Part shown: in pieces, positions 26,701 to 36,486 of the stretch
Numbering within the stretch: position 1 is the stretch's first letter
Layout of the letters: every line of letters starts with the position of its first letter
Origin: Lumbricus terrestris
Taxonomy: Eukaryota; Annelida; Clitellata; Crassiclitellata; Lumbricidae
Direction: 5' to 3'
DNA length: 64,000 bases
Assembly: GCA_949752735.1 (NCBI GenBank)
Contig: OX457038.1
Coordinates: forward strand, 62,691,246 to 62,755,245
Translations under genes and position numbers: made by a program
The notes under the pieces: generated by a model
What the model was told of the DNA's origin: nothing
The model's input: only the letters and a program-made list of their open reading frames with translations
Databases searched by the model: none

Positions 26701-26859
26701 TAATAACTGGAGTGCAAATTTTATAAGGCATGGAATTTATGTGTATTATTATACATACATGTGATGCTGGGGCTTGAAACCTGTCATTTGTTGCTTCCTA
26801 GATGTTGCACTAGAAGTTAAAGTAGGTGAGAGGGGTCATGTATGTGTATTGTGTATATG

Positions 26860-26897
<38 letters not shown>

Positions 26898-29800
26898 TGT
26901 ATGTATATGTATGGATCTTACATTTTTGCTCCTGCCACTAGGCCTGTCAATGCTCCACCCACTGCTAGCCCCAAAATGCAAACTGCCTGATGCACTAGAC
27001 CATTCCTAATATGATACTTTCGTCAGCCATACCATTTACTAATCATCATAATCATAGCTCTACATATTGTTTCTGTGAAGCTTTCATATGATTATGACAC
27101 CATGTATTGCTCTGACTACATTAAATGACAAATGACGTTGTGTTTTACTGTTGGATGTTTCCCAATGCTTCAGGAATTCCACGAACGAAGCGAGGTGAGA
27201 TCTGGCAGCTTCTCGTTGAGCAACACCGCGTACATCATCGGAATTCCGCGAGAGAAAAGTGCGTCGAACCGTCTCCCGTCCAGTATTCGGATCTTCTTAA
27301 GCAGCTGACGATTCACCAACATGCAATTCTTATCGACCTTGGTAACCTTCCTTTAAAAACATTTGCAACTAGTAAAGTCTGCATAATGGGCCATTTACCT
27401 TAAGTTACTTCGTTATTACTCACCAAAAAGATAATATGTTGAGAATATTAAGTAAATGACAGATAACAGTAAGATGTAAATTAATATTGAATAAATAATA
27501 GTTGATCTAATGTCCTGGTCTTTATTTAAGGAAACGGGTCAGAACATTTGATTTTTTACTTCCTAACAACTTTTAAAAAATATGAACTCTTAATCAATTC
27601 TAATATCAAATACTACAAGTTTTATTTATTGATATGTAGTAATAAGTTGTTAAGTATCACTTGTAATGTGTTAATTTTATGGACTCGGGATTTCTTGGTT
27701 TATGACTGTTATTTGTGCACCGTACTCAATTAAAGTGATTGAAATTGTGTAACTTGTCAATATAATAACGATGAAATAGGACCAGTCTGGTCCCTTGTGG
27801 TTGACCTCTTGAACTCTGTGTCAGCTTTTATTTAATTTAGTTTCGATGTTGACAAATAAATGGCAATTTAATTCAAATTTATATTTGAATTTGTATTGTG
27901 CCACTTGATCCGTTAAAACAATATGCACATATATCCGTTTCTTGTACTTGAAACTTTACGGTACTTTACGTGTCGGTTTGCTTTGCTTGAACATCTGTTT
28001 ACAATTAATTAATATGTTTAAATTGTTTCAAATTCCAGGTCGAACTTTCCCTGGCCATCCGTATTTCTCAGTACCACTGGGTCAAGGCCAACTGTCTCTC
28101 TTCAACCTTCTCAAGGCCTACTCGCTGTTGGATCAGGAAGTTGGATACTGCCAGGGACTCAGCTTTGTTGCAGGAATTCTCCTCATGCATGTGAGTGCTA
28201 TGATCCACAGGACAACTGTGTCATCCTGAAAACGGTTTTAAAGTTTCAATGCTTCAATCTTGCATGATATCTTGGTTACATTAAGACATTTTCTGCATGT
28301 AACTGTGCAGTGGCATTCTTGAAAACTGCTATATTCAGGCGTAAGAGGTCTAGTAAACACCTGTCAACTGCCTGAGGATGTGTGATTTACCCGGGCTCAC
28401 AAACTGAGAGTGCCTCTGATTAGTTTACATGGTAAGAGGTGCTCTACAAGTGTTCAAATTGAATGCAATGCAATACCTCAGAATGACAGGTTCAGAACCT
28501 GGTTTCACTGAAAACAATGCACTTGGTCACCTCTGTAAGGAAGGCTGTTGTTGAGTGCATTGATTATCTTAATCAATTCACAAAGCACTTTGACTTTGCC
28601 TCTGACACTTTGTTCTGATTTTCTCAGGTATTAAGTTAAGAGTTTGAGTTAGAATTTTTAGGTTAAAATTTTGAGTAAAAATTACGAGTCAAAGTTTATG
28701 TTACAAGTATTAGTTAGAATCTTAGGTTAGTATAAGTTTAAGTTTGGAATTTATGTTAGAATTTGAAGTTTATGCTGAAATTATAGATATTTTAATGTTT
28801 TTTTATAGATGCCTGAAGAGAAAGCTTTTGATATCCTGAAGTATATGATGTTTAACCTTGGATTTCGACGCCAGTATCTGCCTGACATGGTTCCTTTGCA
28901 AGTAGGTCAAGGTTTAATTGTCTTTATTCTAAGACTTCACCATACCTGATCTTACCTGTGATTGGATCACTGTAATGTTTGCATGTCAGTTGGAACATAA
29001 AAAAAGAAATTCAATTAACCTTGTATTGTCTTTATTTAACTTACTTTAAGTTGCTTTTCCTAGCCATGTCTTACCATATTCTTTGTTCATCTTACCCCTA
29101 TTTTACCTTAACTTCTTCATTCTATCATACCATACCACAACCCACCTAAGGCCACCTTGTCTTACCTTTCATTGCCATGCTTTGAAAGACGATCTCTACT
29201 TGCTTATCTGCCTTAAGGTGCTTTACCGTTTTGTTGTGTCCATTTGTCAGATCCAGATGTACCAGTTGTCTCGTCTGTTGCACGAACGCCATCGAGATCT
29301 CTACAATCATTTCGAGATGTACGAGATTGCACCAACGCTCTACGCTGCTCCCTGGTTCCTCACTGTCTTTGCCTCACAGTTTCCGCTTGGATTTGTTGGT
29401 CGAGTTTTTGGTAAGCATAAGCTCTACTTGAATGAATGAATGAATGAATGTATGAATGAATGAATGAATGAAAAATGAGTGAATGATTGAATTTAAGTTA
29501 ATTGATGAATCAGTGAGTGAATGATTAAAAGCAAATGACAAATGTTGAGAAATGGTTGAACAAAACAATCGGGTGAATGAATTCATAAGTTAGAGAATCG
29601 ATGAACGAATTAAACAATTACAACAACAAAAACTGATCAAAGAAATGTACGTTTGAATGAGTGATTGAGTGGAAGAAGAAATGAAATAGTGGTGAGGAAG
29701 CGTAATTGTGATAATATGTATGGATTTCAGATCTGGTCTTCCTCCAAGGCACCAGCATTGTCTTGAAGGTCGGACTGGTGTTGCTTGGCAACCACAAAGA

Positions 29801-31149
29801 GCTGATAAAGCAATGCGACAGCTTCGAGTCGGTCGTGGAGTTTCTCAAGACGACGCTGCCAGAAATGGGAATAATTCAGATGGAACGCATTATCAATCAG
29901 GTGAGCTGTTCACCTGTAGACAACACACAGGTGGGCTGTTCACCTGTAGACAACACACAGGTGGGCTGTTGACCAGTAGAAAACACACAGGTGATACAAT
30001 CATGTAAGACAATCAGCAGTTAGATAATGAAGAAGAAATTAAGGAAGCATGGGGAGAAAATCGCGGCAATGAGTGGACAATAGTGATGATGTTATATGCA
30101 CATAACAGTTTTGCATTTATTTTCATGGTTTTGATGGCTTTGTTGTTTTCGATGTAGGTCTTCACAATCGACATATCAAAGCAACTGGAAGCTTATGAGG
30201 TTGAATATCACGTGCTTCAAGAGGAAATGACGTCACTGCACACTGGTCCCCATGACAACGTTGATGCAAGTGACCGAATTGCCCGCCTTCAAGTTTCCAA
30301 CAATGGCCTACGACGACAGAAGATGGAGCTACTGGAACAACTCCAGGTACAAGAGACAGAGTGGATGGTCCTTGTGGTGGTCGTGGTGATGATGGTGGTG
30401 GTAGTGGTGGTGATGATGGTGGTGGTGGTGGTGGTGGTGATGATGGTGGTGGTGGTGATGGTCGTAGTGATGGTGCTGGTGTGTGTGGTCGTGGTGGTGA
30501 TTGCAGGAGACAGGCAGAACTCTGAAGAAGAAAAGAATGCAACGAGGATTGTGCTGAGGAAGACAATGATGAACAGGATGTGGATGAAGATGATGGTGAT
30601 AATTAAAATTCAAAGTAAGATGATGAGAGCGATGATGATGGCGTTCCATATCTACATGAAAATGTGGAATGCTTATCGTGCGCGAGTTTCTATTCCTGAT
30701 GACCACATATACATAGGTCTAGTTAAGAAATTACAACAAACATTTCAGTTGTTCACATTACTAGCATCATCATCATCATTTAACATGTCTTATGTTTTGA
30801 CTTTATTAAACATGTGCAGCAAACACGTCGTCAGATACACGACCTTGAGGACGAGAACAACCTTCTTCTGTCGAACAGACACAAACTCGAATCACAGAAC
30901 CAGGCGCTCGAGCTTGAGCGCAAAGCACTGCTGAACGCCATCACCAAGTTCCGTCAATTTGTCCCAGATGAAATCCTCTCGTCGGAGGAATTCGGCGTCT
31001 TCGCTTCACTGAACGCACGGTCCACTGATGCAGGTCATGGCAGAACGGACAATTGCTGTCACGGTGGAACGAGCGCAACCGTTTCAGAGATCACCGAGGA
31101 TGGTTCTGATCTGGCGATCCATCCGATTTCAGATGGAAGACTGATCTGA
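11839..31149 (+). CDS. TBC1D1/4: TBC1D1/TBC1D4 (AS160) family Rab GTPase-activating protein, 20 exons
   Basis: Coding exons: 11839-12363, 17812-18579, 19251-19346, 20077-20203, 20655-20746, 21208-21336, 21804-21905, 22000-22041, 22868-22945, 23359-23603, 24524-24714, 24895-25035, 26432-26596, 27174-27341, 28039-28190, 28809-28901, 29251-29410, 29731-29900, 30158-30346, 30820-31149. They sum to 3,963 nt (1,320 aa plus stop), all phases agree, and the length is close to vertebrate TBC1D4. Order: Ser-rich N-terminus, PTB1 (about 73-200), PTB2 (about 209-530), phospho-linker, TBC domain (about 901-1148), C-terminal coiled coil. Known family role: GAP for Rab8/10/14-type GTPases that restrains GLUT4-type vesicle exocytosis until Akt or AMPK phosphorylates the linker. 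A single gene here fits an invertebrate co-orthologue of both vertebrate paralogues. Exon 8 (42 nt) and the exon 12 donor (GTCTCA) are the least certain points. Confidence 0.92.
12560..12720 (+). pseudogene. Short CR1/L2-like RT fragment
   Basis: The plus strand reads [20 protein letters not shown] followed by [18 protein letters not shown]. This matches the RT segment LPFLTVMCNRSIREAQLPVSQ found in the LINE at 2255-4385. The frame then decays. Confidence 0.7.
13027..13103 (+). mobile_element. SINE/LINE 3' tail fragment
   Basis: It contains TCGGGAGCGCTTCCGAGT and AGGCGCTATATAAATCC, ending in GAATGAATGAA. This is the conserved 3' tail shared by the SINE copies in this window. Confidence 0.7.
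13223..13484. repeat. 131-bp tandem duplication
   Basis: Two near-identical copies begin with GAAAGTTCACGTTTTACAT at 13223 and 13354. They differ only by isolated substitutions (for example GCATGATACC against GCATAATACC), which indicates a recent duplication inside intron 1. Confidence 0.9.
19700..19870 (+). mobile_element. Probable second tRNA-derived SINE remnant
   Basis: AGCTGACTGGTTAGAGTGC resembles a tRNA A box, TTGTTCTAATCTCC a degenerate B box, and GTGCAAGTCCTTAACT follows. The unit ends near a GGAT microsatellite at 19861. It sits in TBC1D1/4 intron 3. Confidence 0.45.
21208..24714 (+). CDS. TBC1D1/4: TBC1D1/4 exons 6-11: phosphorylation-prone linker
   Basis: This segment links PTB2 to the TBC domain. 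Exon 6 ([20 protein letters not shown]) and exon 7 ([20 protein letters not shown]) match the helical segment after PTB2 in vertebrates. Exons 8 and 9 are short and poorly conserved. Exon 10 contains [12 protein letters not shown]694 sits in an Akt-type R-x-R-x-x-S context at the place of the AS160 Thr642-type site. Exon 11 contains [17 protein letters not shown] (about 775-791), which aligns with the vertebrate TRRHSWRQQIFLRV segment. Phase 2 (exon 10/11) and phase 1 (exon 11/12) junctions are consistent. Regulation by phosphorylation and 14-3-3 binding is known for the family and inferred here. Confidence 0.82.
23071..23270 (-). mobile_element. tRNA-derived SINE, near full length
   Basis: This copy lies antisense in TBC1D1/4 intron 9. 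Its complement runs from a tRNA B-box-like GGTTTGAATCCACC through CTTGAGCAAGTCTTTCAC to the tail TGAAGGGGCTCTATAACAAG. Low divergence from the copies at 35452, 47479 and 56603 suggests a moderately young family. Confidence 0.8.
24895..29900 (+). CDS. TBC1D1/4: TBC1D1/4 exons 12-18: RabGAP TBC domain
   Basis: Exons 12-13 carry [20 protein letters not shown] and [20 protein letters not shown], the helical extension before the TBC domain. Exon 14 opens the domain with [14 protein letters not shown]. The catalytic arginine finger is R958 in [14 protein letters not shown], with its codon just after the exon 14/15 junction. The glutamine finger is Q995 in VGYCQGLSF. Both dual-finger residues are intact, so the protein should be an active GAP. 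Exon 17 gives [20 protein letters not shown] and [19 protein letters not shown], and exon 18 [20 protein letters not shown]. Junction phases are 1,1,1,0,0,1,0. Confidence 0.93.
26217..26346 (+). mobile_element. tRNA-derived SINE, sense copy
   Basis: It is oriented with the gene in TBC1D1/4 intron 12. It shows GGGGCAAGTCCTTCACTCGC, GTGCCTCTGAGTAGAGAGC and TTGAAGGGGCGCTATAACAA and ends about 85 bp before exon 13. The tRNA-like head is missing. Confidence 0.75.
26861..26893. repeat. TA microsatellite
   Basis: An uninterrupted alternating AT tract in TBC1D1/4 intron 13. Confidence 0.9.
28370..28480 (+). mobile_element. Degenerate SINE tail
   Basis: GAGTGCCTCTGATTAGTTTA and GGTGCTCTACAAGTGTTC resemble the SINE 3' tail. 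They are followed by AATGCAATGCAAT as a terminal microsatellite. It lies in intron 15. Confidence 0.5.
29431..29480. repeat. GAAT microsatellite at the start of intron 17
   Basis: Tandem GAAT units begin about 20 bases downstream of the exon 17 donor (29411) and grade into degenerate GAAT-rich sequence to about 29700. Confidence 0.85.
29901..29990 (+). repeat. Three 30-bp tandem repeats starting exactly at the exon 18 splice donor
   Basis: Units 29901-29930, 29931-29960 and 29961-29990 each begin GTGAGCTG or GTGGGCTG and end ACACACAG. Every boundary therefore reads CAG|GTGRGC like the real donor. Each unit also holds CAGGTG and CACCTG seven bases apart, so the donor can pair in a 6-bp hairpin. 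The period is a multiple of three and the first two units have no stop. Confidence 0.9.
30158..31149 (+). CDS. TBC1D1/4: TBC1D1/4 exons 19-20: end of TBC and C-terminal coiled coil
   Basis: Exon 19 (30158-30346) encodes [20 protein letters not shown] and [13 protein letters not shown]. Exon 20 (30820-31149) encodes [20 protein letters not shown] and [19 protein letters not shown], a typical heptad-rich helix. It is followed by a 60-residue acidic/Ser tail ending SDGRLI. The pattern matches the family's C-terminal coiled coil. Intron 19 contains GGT-rich low complexity (30367-30500). Confidence 0.9.
30367..30500. repeat. GGT/GAT-rich low-complexity tract
   Basis: Degenerate GGTGGTGATGATG units lie in TBC1D1/4 intron 19, right after the donor. 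The open frames across it are artefacts of composition. Confidence 0.9.
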
Positions 31150-31731
31150 GTGACGTCTACGTTGGTTTATGTGTGTGTGTGTATATAAGTCTGCTGTTTC
31201 CAACGTCTTCTTGGTTCCTTGTTGTTTTGGTTTCGAAAAGTACTACTTAAAAATTATGGAGCTTTACAGATGTGGATATAGTGATGATGATAATGATGAC
31301 GATTTAGAGATTAAAACTTGTGTGAAGGTGTTTGTCTTGTAAGTAAAGGTCTGGTATTTGAATTGTTTTTGCTGTGTTCCTGCTTCGGCCATGAAGATCG
31401 TCCATCCAGGACCACACTTTACATTTGGTCCTGGAGTCGAATGAATGTGGTGTGATTTACAAGTGAACAATTACCTTACTTTACATGATCTGAAATCTGA
31501 GTCTTTGAACAACTGATACGCATTGATAGATTTAAATGATAGTTTTGAAAATTGGCCTGCTATTCAGTTTTCCGTTTTTAGGTAGTGTTTTGCAGCTGAA
31601 TTTGTAGTTGCTCGGTAGTTTCGGGTGTTGTTTTAGAATTCATAGTCCATGTAATGTTTAGAATAATCCGTCATCTACAGTTTATATAGTCATGTGGTTT
31701 TGGGGTGAGTTTGGGGAAACTTTGTAGTTAA

Positions 31732-31803
31732 CCCCTTTAGCGGCCGACCGGCTTATAATCGTACTAAAATTGACGACTATAATCGGAAGAGCCAGTAAAG
31801 GGA
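31732..31803. mobile_element. TTAA-flanked 72-bp palindromic mini-element (piggyBac-like)
   Basis: It is bounded by TTAA at 31728-31731 and 31804-31807. The left end reads CCCCTTTAGCGGCC and the right end complement reads TCCCTTTACTGGC, with further imperfect inverted complementarity (TTATAATCG/CGACTATAATC). A TTAA target and CCCTTT termini are piggyBac characteristics. It is far too small to be autonomous. Confidence 0.5.
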
Positions 31804-32257
31804 TTAATTGTCTCCACTGTGTTTTGATCTGTCTATCTTGAAAATCGAAATCCAATCTCCAACGATGAAAAGTCTTTCCTCAATGCAGTTGCAAAATTTC
31901 CAAGCATCACGTTTTAAGGGATGCTTGGTTGGATGCCATGTTAAGTTTAGCAGATTCTGCATAAACTCGTATGCATACTGCCACATGCAGTATTTCATTT
32001 TTGTTGGTGATATATATTGGTAGTTCTTAAGTACTGGTAACTCGAATTTGTTGATTTGTTAGTCAAAGCATGTTGTACAGCAGCTGATTGTAAACATCTT
32101 TTAGCTTCCCGATGAGTTTATTAATATTTTGATTTAGTCCATGTGAACTTTTTGATTGTAAACTGTTTAAAATTTCTTGTGATCTCTCTCTGCTGTAACT
32201 ACTTCGTATTGCTTCGTATTTATATTCTGCAGAAGATTGAAACTGCATACAGAGTAT

Positions 32258-32260
<3 letters not shown>

Positions 32261-32301
<41 letters not shown>

Positions 32302-32340
32302 TTATAATATATATATAATATATTATATATATGTATATAG
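32261..32340. repeat. TA microsatellite
   Basis: Alternating TA with a few interruptions. Confidence 0.9.
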
Positions 32341-32895
32341 TTTGTTGGTGCAACATGAAAGATGAGTCATTGAATCCCAATTTAAGTCAAGCCATAAAAT
32401 GTGATTATCGTTCCTTTTAATCCAGGTTTTTCTTTGTTAATGGCATTCACTATCGTACCCTTAATTGATACATTTCATCGCATGGTTTTGGAAAGTGAAA
32501 GCATTTATAAGTAATGTTGTTTACAGTGTAATACGGTAATTAATAAAATGATGTGACTTAATTATGAATTATAGCAGCCGAGTCTGTTCAATGATGTTAT
32601 GAAATAAGGTCTTGGATATGTGCAGTTTTAAAAGTATTCGACTTCATTGTTCTAACTTGTTAAGTTTTGTATTTCTCTGATCACAGCTTTAGATTAATTT
32701 GTTCTAAGTGTCTATTCATTTTCTTGAGTTTTTTGGTTCTAAGTTTTTTGTCTTTCTGATTTGTTCAAAGTCAAAGCCAGTCATTGCTCTCGTTTGTTAG
32801 ATCATGTACCGAACGAAGTTTCATTTCACCTGAGCTTGAAATAATATCTTTCAAACAGAGTTGAAAAACATCGGTCAGAGGCCGAAAAACTGTAT

Positions 32896-32987
32896 TTTCT
32901 ATTTTTCGTTCAGAAACACTGCAAGTTTTTCTGGAGCTAATTGAATGCCAGACTGCTCTGTTGTAAAGTCAAAAAGTAGCTGTGATT
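32896..32987 (+). repeat. Dispersed direct repeat, copy 1
   Basis: It shares TTCAGAAACACTGCAAG, TTTTTCTGGAGCTAATTG and AATGCCAGACTG with 34071-34169. The second copy carries a 6-bp GTCAAA expansion. Confidence 0.85.
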
Positions 32988-33047
32988 GAAATTCAATTAC
33001 ATTTTCTGTTCAACCTCGTCTGTCATGTTATTTTTTTAAATTTTCAG

Positions 33048-33096
33048 CGAGGAGATTGAGAAACTCGGTATCACAATGTGTTCTATCATCGGATAA
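33048..33096 (+). CDS. Possible alternative terminal mini-exon of TBC1D1/4
   Basis: A good polypyrimidine tract and acceptor (TTTTTTTAAATTTTCAG ending 33047) is followed by one base and the frame EEIEKLGITMCSIIG with TAA at 33094-33096. It could be an alternative C-terminal exon or chance. No donor was matched to it. Confidence 0.2.
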
Positions 33097-33800
33097 GTAA
33101 TATTGTTAAAGACTGCGACTGCAGAATTTCTCAAGTAACCAAATTAATCATTCACCAAATCACTGTAATTTACACGTCAATCATATTGTTTATTGATGCT
33201 TTATTCCAATTTCTGTTATTTTACTTATTGGGACTGAATTGTTCAAAAACTGTTTTCTTTTCACAACAACCCAAAAACGAACTATGCATCTGCACATTAG
33301 GTTAATTTATTCTTCATTGCATGCTGGTCAATGGTCAGTTGCGCTTATGCAGTTTTTTTGCTATCGCACTTTATTATTAGTAATATTATAATAAATATCT
33401 GCATTGCTGTTATATTTACTATTATTTTACTTCTGGATGGAGAACATTATTGATAATATTAATGATACAGTAGGTTATGAATTTATTACTGTTGTAATTA
33501 ATAGACTTGCAATAAATAATTATTTCGAGCAGAGGATGAGATACAAAGTGGTGGCTGGAAAACCTGTTGTAAAAGCGAGCGCTGTTCTTGAACTATTATT
33601 AATTTTAATTATTATTATTGTTTGTATATAGTATTATGTTACACCTGCTAGTCTGTGTTGTAATTTCTTTATTCAGTATTATGTAGCTGTGAATAATCTT
33701 GTTTAATCTTTTGAAGTTTCTGCTTATGTTGTGGGGCAAACCTTGAACGTATGAAATAAAGGTTGCAGTGGTTGGGTATCGTTTCAATTCCATAAAAGAT

Positions 33801-35289
33801 ATGTTAGCGTTGCATTTATGTTTAGTTGTGTTTAATTTATATATAAGTCAGTCTGATTCTTTATAGTGCAGAAACTTGTATCAATGAACGAAGTAAAATG
33901 ATTTACGTTCAATTGCGTTTTGGCATCAAGGTGCATCAACTTTCTTGACCTCATCAGATTTTGACCTGGCACTGAAACCGTCTTTTTAGGATTTAATTTC
34001 ATTCTGAATGATTCTTGACAGAGCTTGAGTGTGCGTTTAGAAATAATTTTATTGCCAATCTACAAGTACATTTCTATTTTTAGTTCAGAAACACTGCAAG
34101 TTTTTCTGGAGCTAATTGAATGCCAGACTGTTCTGTTGTGAAGTCAAAGTCAAAATGTAGCTGTGATTGTCATAAAAAACCAGTATGACACAGTTCAATA
34201 TTTTGTTTTGCAACAGACCTGTCAGTTACAAAAACATCAATAGGTCTACAATATGAAAACCACACATTACTGTACTATTGACATGATTTCACAAAGCATG
34301 ACAGTAAATATCTTGTCAATAATTATAATAGTAAAAATAAATAATGGTCATGTAAATAAACCAATAAACATATATAAACACGAAATATAAAATAAACATC
34401 CAAACAAGAAATACCGGTAAATATTCTAATAAATACACATGCATAAAACACTAGCATCGTTCATCAATCATAATCCAAATTATTTTTGAAATATGTAAAC
34501 AAGAGTACCGGTAGAATGACTAGGTAGATCTTAAAGGTGTTTTCATTGAACAAATCTTGAACTTCCATCTTCGATCGCTACAATGGACAAACAACAAAAT
34601 TAGGTTGTCTTAATCTAAACTGAAGTTTGCCAAGTAGAAGTAGATAGAAATTACTGTCTTCCTATGAAGATATTGTATGTCATAGAAAATCTTCTAGTAT
34701 GGAGCACTGTAAAGAATAAAGTGCATACCCTGAAACTAACCCTAGGAATCGCCTACGGCATGAACTGTCAGCGACTATAGTTTTTTTTAGCTTTGCTATA
34801 TTCTGAGAGTGGGTGAGCAGTCCTCCAATCTTCTTATCGGCAGTGTAGGGTCATGCTCATTGCTGAGTTTACTCAGGAGTGCCTAAAGACGGAATCTTGT
34901 AGGACTGAGTTTTAATAATTAATTGTTTAAAAAAATTCCCTTAATTTCAGCTTGATCGATTAAATTTATTACTTAATTTAAACTATATGGCAAACAATGA
35001 TAATGTGAAATGTTTGAGTGGCAAATTAAGCGATCATTTGCATTTAAGGTAAATGTTGAAGAATAGTTGAAGGTGCTGATAAAATGAACTGTCTTCATTT
35101 AAATAAACGGTTTTCTTACTGTCATTCAACTACTGCACATCGTTAACATCATTTTCAGCAATGACTACATTCTTAACAGTTTTCACACTTTACGTAACAG
35201 ATACCAAATTAATCAAATTTGATCTATTTATCGAAGTTAGTTTTTAAAGAATAATCGATTTTTATTTTTTAAATCAGTGCCAGTCATGA
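33801..35289. other. Intergenic, AT-rich
   Basis: I see no gene. It includes copy 2 of the dispersed repeat (34071-34169) and many short A/T-rich tracts. Confidence 0.5.
34071..34169 (+). repeat. Dispersed direct repeat, copy 2
   Basis: About 95 bp, nearly identical to 32896-32987 in the same orientation, 1.2 kb downstream. The flanks differ. Confidence 0.85.
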
Positions 35290-35375
35290 AATCTTGAAAC
35301 CTTTTTTGTCATGACATGGATTTAAAGCCTGCATCGAAAGGCAGGTGCTCTAGCCATTAGACTACCACCACACGT
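35290..35375 (-). mobile_element. tRNA-derived SINE head (tRNA-Glu/Lys-like)
   Basis: The complement reads GGTAGTCTAATGGCTAGAGC (A-box-like). It continues with an anticodon-arm-like CCTGC CTTTCGA TGCAGG and a degenerate B box GCTTTAAATCC. It lacks a foldable acceptor stem, so I call it a SINE remnant, not a tRNA gene. Confidence 0.6.
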
Positions 35376-35451
35376 TACTTTTGACATAAGTTCACAAAGC
35401 ATGATAATTAATATCTTGTCAATAATTATTAAATGTATGATTTTTGAGCAG

Positions 35452-35651
35452 TTGCTATGGCACCCCTTCAAGATTCCACCCAGAGGCGCTCTCGAATACA
35501 GTGCGGACAATGAATCAGAGTTTCACGCCCAAGCGCATGAGCAATTGCGAATGAAGGACTTGCTCAGGGTCTTTACGTGGTGGCTTGAGGTGGATTCGAA
35601 CCAGCAACCCTAAAGCTCCAAGGCACCAAACACACCCTACACCACCGTGCC
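35452..35651 (-). mobile_element. tRNA-derived SINE at the 3' end of the dermatopontin-like gene
   Basis: It is a near full-length copy. The complement contains GGTTCGAATCCACCTCAAGC (perfect B box), CTGAGCAAGTCCTTCATTCG, GAGCGCCTCTGGGTGG and TGAAGGGGTGCCATAGCAA. The last open frame of the dermatopontin-like gene runs into this element and stops at 35573-35575. Confidence 0.85.
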
Positions 35652-36413
35652 CTACAATTATAGTAGTAATAATAATAATAGTCACGTAAATAATAGGAAT
35701 AAATCTTTTGCCTTTTGCTGGTGTTGCGAACACTTGTGAGTCCGTGGATAGCAAAACTGGGCAGAAGACGGAAACTCATCGAACCTCCAAAGGAGTTCAT
35801 CCACTCCGAATCCACACACGACGTCAGCGTTAAATCTGTTGCAAATAACAGTAAAATAATGACAAGTAATGGTAAAAGTTAGACACTGAATATCTATACT
35901 ACCAGAAAACAATATTTACTTGTATCGTTCATTATCAATATATGACTCTATCAATATTAGGGTAACTAATCTTTCAGAAGTGCTATCTTGCATCTTGGTT
36001 CCCATAAAATTCAAGTCAGTGCAGGAATTTCTGAAAATAAATAATTTCCTTCCCCGTGTAAACACCTTTGATTAGTAATTACGATACTTTGCAATAATAA
36101 CTAATCAACAGTTGTGGGAATTGCATTGGAGAAGACGAACTTCGACTGTTGCAGCATTCGATTCTCCACACGCGATCTGCGGATGAACTGCTGAAGTCGC
36201 TGTAGAGTCCAGCAACGTACGAGTCGTCTGCGCATTGGAACTTCACCTTCTCTTCCAATTGGTTGACATAGTCATCTGGAGAAGATTTGCAATGATTATT
36301 TTCATTAGCTATACTAACAAAATTCGGATCTGCAAGCTGTGCATGTGGGACTTTCAACTCATAGTTTGGGTTTCAATTCATACCTTACCTAACCATAATT
36401 ATATACCCCGGTA

Positions 36414-36486
<73 letters not shown>

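Larger units (their letters stand above)
31150..33800 (+). other. Probable TBC1D1/4 3' UTR and downstream sequence
   Basis: There is no further long coding sequence. AATAAA candidates occur at about 32542 and 33757, but I cannot say which is used. The stretch includes the TTAA-flanked mini-element (31732-31803), a TA microsatellite (32261-32340) and the first copy of a 95-bp dispersed duplication (32896-32987). Confidence 0.45.

Noticed and set aside
30212..30934. 240-codon frame running through TBC1D1/4 exon 19 and intron 19
   Set aside because: It is out of frame with the real exon and continues through GGT-rich intron sequence.
35290..35375. Functional tRNA-Glu gene
   Set aside because: The A box and anticodon arm resemble a tRNA, but the B box is degenerate and no acceptor stem can be formed, so a SINE remnant fits better.
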